Shown: positions 1 through 5,557 of the stretch, in pieces
How positions within the stretch are numbered: position 1 is the first letter of the stretch
How the letters are laid out: each line of letters begins with the position of its first letter
NCBI GenBank assembly: GCA_023131215.1
Contig: JAGLZV010000140.1
Location: 1-5,557 of the forward strand
DNA length: 5,557 nt
From: Candidatus Methanophagales archaeon
GTDB lineage: Archaea > Halobacteriota > Syntropharchaeia > Alkanophagales > Methanospirareceae
Reading direction: 5' to 3'
The notes under the pieces: model-generated
The model's database searches: none
What the model was told of the DNA's origin: nothing
The model's input: only the letters and a program-made list of their open reading frames with translations
Made by a program: the position numbers and the translations under genes

Positions 1-55
1 TCTCAACAATGGTCTGTACCGTAGGATCCACACTATTTTCATTATCTGGAATCAT
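1..55 (-). CDS. 5' end of an unrecognised minus-strand gene (partial, runs off the left edge)
   Basis: Reading leftward from an ATG at 55-53, 18 codons stay open to the window edge and give MIPDNENSVDPTVQTIVE. The case for a real start rests on context: GGTGAG (63-68, minus strand) lies 7 bases before the ATG, and a TTTATATA box (92-99, minus) lies where it would place the transcript start near base 69-70. The leader would be about 15 bases with the ribosome site near its 5' end. The frame is open back to a TAA further upstream, so a GTG at 67-65 is an alternative start, but it overlaps the ribosome site and is less likely. The acidic, polar N-terminus shows no signal peptide or membrane segment. 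I do not recognise the family and assign no function. The gene is divergent from pncC and the polymerase operon. Confidence 0.5.
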   Translation of the reverse strand, partial: MIPDNENSVDPTVQTIVE

Positions 56-62
56 ACATTGG

Positions 63-68
63 CTCACC
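63..68 (-). promoter_or_regulatory. Ribosome binding site for the minus-strand gene at 1-55
   Basis: CTCACC on the plus strand reads GGTGAG on the minus strand. It matches the GGTGA core complementary to the usual archaeal 16S rRNA 3' end (TCACC). It lies 7 bases upstream of the ATG at 55-53 and selects this ATG over the out-of-frame ATG four bases earlier, whose frame closes after a few codons. Confidence 0.5.
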
Positions 69-91
69 AGGTAAAATAATCGCTTTTATGC

Positions 92-99
92 TATATAAA
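92..99 (-). promoter_or_regulatory. TATA box for the minus-strand gene at 1-55
   Basis: TATATAAA on the plus strand reads TTTATATA on the minus strand, an exact archaeal TATA-box consensus. Its centre is about 26 bases upstream of position 69-70. Initiation there would give a short leader carrying the GGTGAG site. The bases just upstream on the minus strand (GATACT) are not a strong BRE. The direction is inferred from the start codon and ribosome site that follow. Confidence 0.5.
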
Positions 100-153
100 A
101 AGTATCAATAGTTAGAATGTCAATCTCTTATCCGAACACGCATGTACTTTGTT

Positions 154-330
154 CTATCTCATTAGCTTTTCTACAACTTCTCTCGTCTTTATCGTATCTC
201 GTCCTTTAAAATTTTAGCGTATTCTTCCTTAAGCCTCAAATATTCTCCCTGTTCTTCATCTGAAACAACGCCGCAGTGATGCCACGCTTTTTAAATTTCT
301 ATCTATAACTAATACCTTATAGTAGGATTT
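154..330 (-). pseudogene. Possible remnant of a minus-strand protein gene, frameshifted
   Basis: No intact gene fits here, but the minus strand reads like decayed coding sequence. From 290 down to 192 there are 33 sense codons between two stops, containing WHHCGVVSDEEQGEYLRL and then a charged Lys/Glu-rich helix-like stretch. There is no ATG in that frame. Before it, in another frame (330 down to about 291), is YYKVLVIDRNLK. Removing one A from the A-run at the junction joins the two. After it, adding one base near 195-200 continues the frame into TIKTREVVEKLMR and a stop at 156-154. The joined piece would be a C-terminal fragment of about 58 residues with its N-terminus lost where pncC now begins. 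The family is not recognised. Chance open frames in AT-rich DNA are the main alternative. Confidence 0.3.
303..322 (+). promoter_or_regulatory. Candidate pncC promoter with a small inverted repeat
   Basis: CTATAA (303-308) and TTATAG (317-322) form a perfect 6-bp inverted repeat separated by 8 bases. The right arm, within CTTATAG, is centred about 27 bases before the pncC ATG at 347, which is where a TATA box would sit for a leaderless transcript. That fits the absence of any GGTGA-like site before the ATG. The match to the TATA consensus is only fair, and short AT-rich inverted repeats arise easily by chance. Confidence 0.28.
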
Positions 331-346
331 TTAAAAAATATTTACG

Positions 347-853
347 ATGATGATAGAAAAAGAAATCGGGGACGAGTTCCAAAAAAAGGGACTCAGTGTA
401 TCCACCGCGGAATCTTGCACCGGTGGGCTGGTATCCCACCGGATAACAAACGTCTCCGGCAGCTCGGACTATTATAAAGGCGGTGTAATCGCTTATGCTA
501 ATGAAGTGAAGAAAGAAATTTTACACGTTGCTGAGAAGATATTGGAAGAAAAAGGTGTGGTAAGCGCCGAATGCGCACTTGAGATGGCTGAAGGCGTGAG
601 AAAGCTGCTGGATACCGATGTTGGCATTGCGACTACGGGCATTGCAGGACCCACCGGGGGAACGCCTGACAAACCTGTTGGATTAGTTTATATAGCATTA
701 GCAACAAAAGATTATGTCTATCATGAGAAGCATATCTTCCACGGGGATAGGGAAGAGAACAAGCGTGAGGCGGCGGATGCTGCCCTTGTGATGCTAAGGA
801 GATATATTTTACAGTACAGGGAGGGAAAGTTTATAAGGAATCAAGACAGATAA
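347..853 (+). CDS. pncC: Nicotinamide-nucleotide amidase (stand-alone CinA C-terminal domain)
   Basis: The 168-residue protein is the CinA C-terminal domain alone, without the N-terminal COG1058 domain of full-length CinA. The family hydrolyses nicotinamide mononucleotide to nicotinate mononucleotide plus ammonia, recycling the pyridine ring for NAD synthesis in the cytoplasm. Family motifs are intact: TAESCTGG at residues 20-27 with the catalytic Ser region, YKGGVIAYANEVK at 43-55 with the conserved Tyr and Lys, GIAGPTGG at 98-105, KPVGLVYIA at 109-117, and the GDR...N...R segment at 133-140. The length is normal for a single domain, apart from a basic tail after about residue 155 that coincides with the tRNA promoter. 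Two ATGs stand in tandem (347 and 350). Starting here gives the usual lead-in of about 20 residues to TAESCTGG, and no ribosome site is visible, so the mRNA may be leaderless. Biochemical function is inferred from family membership. Confidence 0.93.
   Translation: MMIEKEIGDEFQKKGLSVSTAESCTGGLVSHRITNVSGSSDYYKGGVIAYANEVKKEILHVAEKILEEKGVVSAECALEMAEGVRKLLDTDVGIATTGIAGPTGGTPDKPVGLVYIALATKDYVYHEKHIFHGDREENKREAADAALVMLRRYILQYREGKFIRNQDR
823..837 (+). promoter_or_regulatory. BRE/TATA promoter of tRNA-Lys, inside the pncC 3' end
   Basis: GGGAAAG followed by TTTATAAG (830-837) resembles a purine-rich BRE plus an archaeal TATA box. The box centre (about 833.5) lies about 25 bases before base 859, the first base of the tRNA, so transcription could begin at or very near the mature 5' end. 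The element is read in pncC as Gly-Lys-Phe-Ile-Arg near the C-terminus. Confidence 0.55.
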
Positions 854-858
854 AAAAA

Positions 859-932
859 GGGCTCGTAGCTCAGAAAGGTAGAGCAGCGGGCTTTTAACCC
901 GTCGGTCGCGGGTTCAAATCCCGTCGAGCCCG
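859..932 (+). tRNA. tRNA-Lys, anticodon UUU
   Basis: The full cloverleaf folds. Acceptor stem GGGCTCG (859-865) pairs perfectly with CGAGCCC (925-931). D stem GCTC/GAGC is at 868-871 and 881-884, with G18G19 at 877-878. The anticodon stem is 886-890 with 898-902, its outermost pair being G-U. The loop CTTTTAA (891-897) places TTT at 893-895. The variable loop is 5 bases, and its last C can form the Levitt pair with G15. The T arm is GCGGG-TTCAAAT-CCCGT (908-924). Discriminator G73 is usual for archaeal tRNA-Lys. There is no intron and CCA is not encoded (TTA follows). The gene starts 5 bases after the pncC stop. No T-run follows, so transcription may continue into rpoH, with the tRNA released by RNase P and tRNase Z. 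Confidence 0.97.
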
Positions 933-960
933 TTATCAACGCCAAAGCCGAAATACACAA

Positions 961-1203
961 ATGAAGAAGAGGAAGATTACCATACTCGAACATGAGTTAG
1001 TGCCAAAGCACGAGATAATAGGAGAGGGAGAAATAAAAGAACTTTTGAACAAGTATATAATAAAAAAGGAGCAACTGCCCAAAATCAAATCCTCCGATCC
1101 CGTCATAAAGGAGATAAAAGCGGAGGTAGGGGATGTTGTAAAGATAACAAGGAAAAGTAGAACAGCGGGAAAATTTTTATCTTACCGATTGGTTATAGAA
1201 TAA
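961..1203 (+). CDS. rpoH: DNA-directed RNA polymerase subunit H (Rpb5-like)
   Basis: The 80-residue protein is the archaeal RpoH, equivalent to the C-terminal assembly domain of eukaryotic Rpb5 without its N-terminal jaw domain, and of normal length. RpoH binds the A'/A'' subunits in the lower jaw of the polymerase and contributes to contacts with downstream DNA. Recognisable family blocks are HELVPKHEI (11-19), [10 protein letters not shown] (39-48), [10 protein letters not shown] (57-66) and the closing YRLV (75-78). The ATG at 961 is the first possible start after an upstream stretch without in-frame starts, and it lies 28 bases after the tRNA. No GGTGA-like site precedes it, so initiation is leaderless, weak, or dependent on tRNA processing. 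It heads the usual rpoH-rpoB-rpoA1 operon, with rpoB following after a 16-base gap. Confidence 0.95.
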   Translation: MKKRKITILEHELVPKHEIIGEGEIKELLNKYIIKKEQLPKIKSSDPVIKEIKAEVGDVVKITRKSRTAGKFLSYRLVIE

Positions 1204-1206
1204 AAG

Positions 1207-1213
1207 GGATGTG
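1207..1213 (+). promoter_or_regulatory. Ribosome binding site that favours the ATG start of rpoB
   Basis: GGATGTG differs from the ideal GGAGGTG at one base and sits 6 bases before the ATG at 1220. A GTG at 1211 is in frame, but it overlaps this site and has only TAAAAGGGAT before it, directly after the rpoH stop. The spacing therefore supports the ATG. Confidence 0.5.
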
Positions 1214-1219
1214 TGCAAT

Positions 1220-4200
1220 ATGTTAGACCGAAATGTGCTTTCAAAAGCGTATTTTAAAAGGGAAAAAATAGTACAGCATCAGCTTGACTCTTTTAATTAC
1301 TTCCTCGAAGAGGGCATGCAGAAAATAGTGAAGGAGCAGTCATATACGGAAACTTCTATCGGCGGCGAAAACGAAAAGGGGAAATATAAACTGGGGGTGA
1401 AGTTCGGTATAATACGCGTGGGCACCCCGAAGGCAAGGGAAGCGGATGGCTCTTATGAATCAATTTTCCCTTCACAAGCGAGGTTAAGGAATTTAAGGTA
1501 TGCGGCACCGGTATATTTGGGAATGCGGTTAGTGAAGAAATACGAAAACGGTGAAATAGAAGATGAAGAAGAGGAGAAAGAAGTCGAAATCGGTGAGCTC
1601 CCCATCATGCTGAAATCAAAAAGATGTAACCTTTACGGGCTTTCTGAGCCCGAGTTGATTGACAAAGGCGAAGACCCTCTTGATCCCGGTGGTTATTTCA
1701 TCATAAATGGTTCAGAGCATGTGATAATAACGCTGGAAGACCTCGCACCAAACCGGATATTTGTCAACTTTGAAGAGAAATACGGGAGTAAAAGTGTAGT
1801 TTCAAAGGTTTTTTCCCTTAAACATGGATTCAGGGTCCTAGTAAGAGTGGGAATAAATAAAAAGGGTATGCTTGAGGTCTCTTTTCCCGCAGTAGCCAGG
1901 AAAATTGAATTTGTAATGCTTATGCGAGCTCTGGGGCTCGAAAGCGACGAAGAGATCCTGAAAGCCGTCTCTGATGACCCACAAATAGAAAAATACATCC
2001 GCGAGAACATAGAAGAGAGCGAGGTGCATACACATGAGGATGCAATAGCTACACTGGGTCGTAAAGTCGCGCCCACGCAGGCGAGAGAGTATAGAGAAAA
2101 GCGCATTAATTATATCTTTGACCGTTATTTCCTTCCGCATCTCGATGACAGAATAGCGAAAGCGCATTTCATTGGCAGAATGGCGGAAGCATGCTATGAA
2201 CTTTCTTTGGGGAGGAGAGGCGAGGACGACAAGGACCATTATGCGAATAAAAGGCTGAAACTTGCAGGCGACCTGATGGAAGACCTCTTCAGGGTCTCGT
2301 TTACCAAATTGACACGGGATATGAGATATCAGTTGGAGCGTGCAAATATGCGAGGCAGGGAGCTGAAGATTACAACTGCAATTCGGTCTGATGTGCTTAC
2401 TGAACGGATATTGCACGCGTTGGCGACCGGGAATTGGGTGGGTGGTAGAGCGGGTGTTTCCCAATTGTTGGAAAGAAGCAATTATGTGGCTACGTTGAGC
2501 CATCTGAGAAGGATAATCTCCCCCCTTTCAAGGGCTCAGCCGCACTTTGAAGCTCGTGATTTGCATCCCACGCAATGGGGTAAAATTTGTCCAACTGAGA
2601 CTCCGGAAGGTCCCAATTGCGGATTAGTAAAGAATTTTTCGCAGATGGTTGAATTATCCGTGGGAGAAGACCACGAAAGCGTTAAAAGTACTTTATATGA
2701 GTTCGGTGTTATCTCCCCTGCTCGCTCTTTGCAAATAAATGCCGAAAAGCGGGCTCGTGTGTTCGTGAACGGTGATTTCATTGGATTCTCTACCGAGCCT
2801 GAGAGATTTGTGGAAGAGGTGAGGAGGAAGAGAAGAGAAGGTGAAATATCCTCCCAGGTAAACATCGCCTATTATAGAGAGAGGAGAGATATACTAATAA
2901 ATTCTGACAGGGGGAGGGCGAGAAGACCGGTTATAATAGTGGAGAATGGAAAACCGTTGGTTACCGAATCGCACCTCGAGAAACTGAGAAAAGGCGAACG
3001 GGAGTTTGAAGATTTGGTAAAGGAAGGAGTGATAGAGTATCTGGACGCAGAAGAGGAAGAGAATACGCTGATAGCATTAAACGAAGCGGATTTGACAAAA
3101 GCAGATGGTGTGGAATATACGCACCTGGAAGTAGACCCGTCTTTGATTTTAGGCATCATTGCAGGACTGATACCTTATCCTGATCATAACTCATCACCTC
3201 GTAACACAATGGGCTGTGCTATGCTGAAGCAATCTTTAGGGCTTCTATCGGCGAATTATAAAACTCGTGCCGATACCAGAACGCATCTTTTGCATCATCC
3301 GCAGAATCCGATAGTGAAAACAAGGACTGCTGACCTTATTTTGCATGATAAAAGACCTGCGGGGCAGAATTTTGTCGTCGCGGTTTTAAGCTATGAGGGG
3401 TATAACATGGAAGATGCACTGATTTTGAACCGCGCTGCAATAGACCGGGGGTTGGGAAGAAGTCATTTCTTCAGAACCTATGAAGGTGAGGAAAGGAGGT
3501 ATCCGGGAGGCGAGGAGGATAGATTCGAGATACCTGACACGGAGATTGTAGGTGTGAGGAGCCATGAAGCGTATAACCAACTTGACGAGGATGGGATAAT
3601 AAATTCGGAGATGGGAGTAGCACCAAATGATGTGTTGATAGGGAAGACAAGCCCGCCGAGATTCTTAGAGGAAACGACAGAACTTTTAAGCCCTTTAGAA
3701 AGAAGGGATACTTCTGTTTGTACTCGCTCTAACGAGCGTGGAGTAGTAGATTCTGTTGTGGTTATGGAATCGAGTAGCAACAGGCGCTTAGCTAAGATCG
3801 GTGTTCGAGACCAGAAGATACCAGAAGTAGGAGATAAGTTCGCATCCAGGCATGGTCAGAAGGGCGTGATTGGACTAATCGTACCCCCGGAAGATATGCC
3901 ATTTACTGAAGAAGGAATCATTCCTGATATGATTATAAATCCACATGCTATTCCTTCGAGGATGACGGTAGGGCACGTGTTGGAGATGATAGGCGGGAAA
4001 GTGGGTGCATTGGAAGGGAGATTTGTATACGGGACTGCTTTTTCCGGTGAGCCCGAAGAAGACTTAAGAGCTGCACTTGTGCGTGCTGGTTTCTCCCATA
4101 CCGGTAGGGAAGTGATGAGGGATGGAACAACAGGAGAGATAATAGGGGCTGATGTCTTTATTGGTGTTGTGTATTATCAGAAATTATACCATTTGGTGTC

Positions 4201-4567
4201 AGCTAAGATGCATGCAAGAGCGAGAGGTCCTGTGCAGATATTAACAAGACAGCCTACGGAAGGGAAAGCAAGGGAAGGAGGTCTTCGTTTTGGGGAGATG
4301 GAAAGAGATGTCCTTATAGGTTACGGAGCCGCGATATCGCTAAAGGACAGACTATTGGATGAGTCAGACCGCGTTGTTGAACTGGTATGCGGGAATTGTG
4401 GTATGATTGCCTCGATTGACAAGAAAACAGGGTCAACATATTGCCCAAATTGCGGTGCGGACACGGATATATACCCGGTGGAAATGAGTTACGCATTCAA
4501 GTTGCTTCTGGATGAGATGAAAGTGCTGTGCATTGCACCGAGATTAGAATTAGAGGAGGCTGTCTGA
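1220..4567 (+). CDS. rpoB: DNA-directed RNA polymerase subunit B, unsplit (B''+B')
   Basis: This 1115-residue protein (from the ATG; 1118 from an alternative GTG at 1211) is the archaeal homologue of Rpb2 and bacterial beta, which with A' forms the catalytic cleft. Domains run in order. Protrusion and lobe come first, with the conserved [12 protein letters not shown] near 155-166. The fork region spans about 427-472, with SHLRR and then [19 protein letters not shown]. The hybrid-binding domain holds [11 protein letters not shown], in which E731 and D732 match E. coli beta E813/D814 at the active site. [12 protein letters not shown] follows, in which K873 and K881 match beta K1065/K1073. [11 protein letters not shown] (1020-1030) and a C-terminal zinc ribbon with C1057, C1060, C1075 and C1078 close the protein. 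The site where many euryarchaea split the gene, just before the DRGRARRP block (563-570), is read through with no stop. No frameshift is seen. Only 7 bases separate it from rpoA1. Confidence 0.97.
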   Translation: MLDRNVLSKAYFKREKIVQHQLDSFNYFLEEGMQKIVKEQSYTETSIGGENEKGKYKLGVKFGIIRVGTPKAREADGSYESIFPSQARLRNLRYAAPVYLGMRLVKKYENGEIEDEEEEKEVEIGELPIMLKSKRCNLYGLSEPELIDKGEDPLDPGGYFIINGSEHVIITLEDLAPNRIFVNFEEKYGSKSVVSKVFSLKHGFRVLVRVGINKKGMLEVSFPAVARKIEFVMLMRALGLESDEEILKAVSDDPQIEKYIRENIEESEVHTHEDAIATLGRKVAPTQAREYREKRINYIFDRYFLPHLDDRIAKAHFIGRMAEACYELSLGRRGEDDKDHYANKRLKLAGDLMEDLFRVSFTKLTRDMRYQLERANMRGRELKITTAIRSDVLTERILHALATGNWVGGRAGVSQLLERSNYVATLSHLRRIISPLSRAQPHFEARDLHPTQWGKICPTETPEGPNCGLVKNFSQMVELSVGEDHESVKSTLYEFGVISPARSLQINAEKRARVFVNGDFIGFSTEPERFVEEVRRKRREGEISSQVNIAYYRERRDILINSDRGRARRPVIIVENGKPLVTESHLEKLRKGEREFEDLVKEGVIEYLDAEEEENTLIALNEADLTKADGVEYTHLEVDPSLILGIIAGLIPYPDHNSSPRNTMGCAMLKQSLGLLSANYKTRADTRTHLLHHPQNPIVKTRTADLILHDKRPAGQNFVVAVLSYEGYNMEDALILNRAAIDRGLGRSHFFRTYEGEERRYPGGEEDRFEIPDTEIVGVRSHEAYNQLDEDGIINSEMGVAPNDVLIGKTSPPRFLEETTELLSPLERRDTSVCTRSNERGVVDSVVVMESSSNRRLAKIGVRDQKIPEVGDKFASRHGQKGVIGLIVPPEDMPFTEEGIIPDMIINPHAIPSRMTVGHVLEMIGGKVGALEGRFVYGTAFSGEPEEDLRAALVRAGFSHTGREVMRDGTTGEIIGADVFIGVVYYQKLYHLVSAKMHARARGPVQILTRQPTEGKAREGGLRFGEMERDVLIGYGAAISLKDRLLDESDRVVELVCGNCGMIASIDKKTGSTYCPNCGADTDIYPVEMSYAFKLLLDEMKVLCIAPRLELEEAV

Positions 4568-4570
4568 GGT
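4566..4570 (+). promoter_or_regulatory. Ribosome binding site of rpoA1 overlapping the rpoB stop
   Basis: GAGGT lies 4 bases before the rpoA1 ATG at 4575. Its first two bases are the last two of the rpoB TGA stop (4565-4567). A purine-rich GAGGAGG at 4553-4559, within the last rpoB codons, is 15 bases from the ATG and probably too far to serve. Translational coupling of B and A' is a reasonable inference. Confidence 0.6.
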
Positions 4571-4574
4571 TGAA

Positions 4575-5557
4575 ATGAGAACAAAAAGGATTAAGGGGAT
4601 AAAATTCGGACTGCTGTCACCAAAGGAGATAAGGAAGATGAGTGCTACAAAGATAATAACTGCTGATACTTATGGTGAAGATGGCTTTCCAATAGAGATG
4701 GGGTTGGTGAACCAGCGGATTGGGGTTATTGATCCAGGATTGAGATGCAAGACCTGTGGTGGTCGAATGGGCGAATGCCCAGGGCATTTCGGACACATCG
4801 AGCTTGCTGCTCCCGTTATACATATAGGCTATGCTAAATTGATATATCGGATGCTGAGTGCGACGTGCAGGAAGTGTGGAAGGGTCTTACTGGAGGAAGA
4901 AGAGAAGGAGAGGTTTTTAGAAGAAATAGAGAGGCAAAGAGAGAAGCAAGCGGATGTAAACGAAGTAGTGAAGCAGGTATTTAAAGAGGCGGCGAAAACC
5001 GAGGTATGCATGTATTGTGGTGAGCGCCAAAAGATCATAAAATATGATAAGCCCACCGCCTATATAGAAATAGATGAGGAAGAGAAAAAGCGTAGATTAA
5101 TGCCTACTGATGTGAGAGAGCGACTTGAAAGGATACCGGACGGGGATATAGCCCTTTTCGGTATGGACCCAAAAAGTGCAAGACCGGAGTGGATGATCCT
5201 CACGGTATTGCCTGTTCCTCCAGTAACCGCAAGACCTTCTATCACCTTAGAAAGCGGACAACGCAGCGAAGACGACCTCACACACAAATTAGTGGACATA
5301 ATAAGGATAAATCAGCGATTTATGGAAAATAGAGATGCCGGTGCGCCGCAATTGATAATAGAAGACTTATGGGAGCTTCTTCAGTACCACATAAGCACCT
5401 ATTTCGATAATGAAATTCCCGGGATACCTCCTGCGAGACACAGAAGTGGTAGACCTCTTAAGACGATGTCGCAGCGATTAAAGGGAAAGGAAGGCCGGTT
5501 TAGAGGTTCACTATCAGGGAAAAGAGTGAATTTCTCCGCTCGAACGGTTATATCTCC
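4575..5557 (+). CDS. rpoA1: DNA-directed RNA polymerase subunit A' (N-terminal part, cut by the right edge)
   Basis: The frame is open from the ATG at 4575 to the window edge, 327 codons, roughly the first third of a normal A' subunit (about 870-900 residues). It is the homologue of the N-terminal part of Rpb1 and bacterial beta-prime, and forms the clamp and active-site side of the cleft. Seen here are the first zinc site C58-x2-C61-x6-C68-x2-H71, the second zinc site C98-x2-C101 with C145-x2-C148, and a charged helical stretch between its halves (about 105-140). RPEWM followed by [11 protein letters not shown] (203-221) is also present. [20 protein letters not shown] (302-321) corresponds to the conserved lid and switch region. 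The catalytic NADFDGD loop would lie beyond the edge. The start is supported by GAGGT 4 bases upstream. The gene follows rpoB in the standard archaeal order, and rpoA2 would be expected next. Confidence 0.97.
   Translation, partial: MRTKRIKGIKFGLLSPKEIRKMSATKIITADTYGEDGFPIEMGLVNQRIGVIDPGLRCKTCGGRMGECPGHFGHIELAAPVIHIGYAKLIYRMLSATCRKCGRVLLEEEEKERFLEEIERQREKQADVNEVVKQVFKEAAKTEVCMYCGERQKIIKYDKPTAYIEIDEEEKKRRLMPTDVRERLERIPDGDIALFGMDPKSARPEWMILTVLPVPPVTARPSITLESGQRSEDDLTHKLVDIIRINQRFMENRDAGAPQLIIEDLWELLQYHISTYFDNEIPGIPPARHRSGRPLKTMSQRLKGKEGRFRGSLSGKRVNFSARTVIS

Noticed and set aside
287..296. TTTTTAAA-like stretch as a TATA box for pncC, or as a T-rich terminator
   Set aside because: As a TATA box it would give a leader of about 30 bases without any ribosome site, which is less coherent than the 316-322 element. 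The T-run is only five bases with no plus-strand gene before it to terminate.
328..340. TTTTTAAAAAATA as a TATA box for pncC
   Set aside because: It would start transcription near 355-360, downstream of the ATG, and there is no later in-frame start before the conserved TAESCTGG motif.
933..960. Terminator or riboswitch between tRNA-Lys and rpoH
   Set aside because: The 28 bases contain no T-run and no evident stem-loop.
1838..2503. Long open frame on the minus strand inside rpoB (221 codons), with other minus-strand open frames between 1693 and 5299
   Set aside because: They lie antisense to strongly conserved polymerase genes, have compositions rich in Ser, Cys and Phe or of low complexity as expected from the opposite strand of purine-rich coding sequence, and lack recognisable motifs.
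2555..2635. Gln at residue 452 of RpoB (TQWG) where E. coli beta has His554 (THYG)
   Set aside because: As far as I recall, TQWG is common in euryarchaeal B subunits, so this is probably lineage-typical and not a functional change.
1..5557. CRISPR arrays, insertion sequences, tandem repeats, toxin-antitoxin or defence genes
   Set aside because: I saw no repeated spacer-repeat pattern, no transposase motifs or terminal repeats, and no tRNA-end duplication that would suggest an integration site. Beyond the left-end items listed as findings, the window is a conserved housekeeping region and shows no new system.

Overview
The window looks archaeal. It carries the start of the archaeal RNA polymerase operon (rpoH, rpoB, rpoA1, in that order), a tRNA-Lys gene with no encoded CCA, TTTATA-type TATA boxes at archaeal spacing, and GGTGA/GAGGT-type ribosome binding sites. 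rpoB is one uninterrupted frame of about 1115 codons carrying both the B'' and B' parts. Most methanogens, haloarchaea and Archaeoglobus have these parts as two genes. The protein sequences nevertheless read as euryarchaeal to me. An uncultured euryarchaeal lineage with an unsplit rpoB is a reasonable guess (ANME-1/Methanophagales relatives come to mind), but this is inference from memory and not a taxonomic call.

Layout. Bases 1-346 are accessory and AT-rich. At the left edge a minus-strand gene starts at base 55 and runs out of the window. Only 18 codons are visible, but a TTTATATA box, a GGTGAG site and an ATG lie at correct spacing. Bases 154-330 hold no intact gene. The minus strand there shows protein-like segments that join only if two single-base frameshifts are allowed, possibly a decayed gene. 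Next come a candidate promoter and inverted repeat, then pncC (347-853), a stand-alone CinA C-terminal domain that deamidates nicotinamide mononucleotide.

A tRNA-Lys(UUU) gene (859-932) starts 5 bases after the pncC stop. A good BRE/TATA element lies inside the last pncC codons, about 25 bases before the tRNA 5' end, so the tRNA probably has its own promoter embedded in the upstream gene. No T-run follows the tRNA, and rpoH starts 28 bases later. Transcription from the tRNA promoter may therefore continue into the polymerase operon.

rpoH (961-1203), rpoB (1220-4567) and rpoA1 (4575 to the right edge, first 327 codons) are packed with gaps of 16 and 7 bases. They encode subunits H, B and A' of the single multisubunit RNA polymerase. 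B and A' together form the active-site cleft, and H sits in the lower jaw. All motifs checked are intact. The polymerase genes are ordinary. The points worth a second look are at the left end, at the pncC/tRNA junction, and in the unsplit rpoB.
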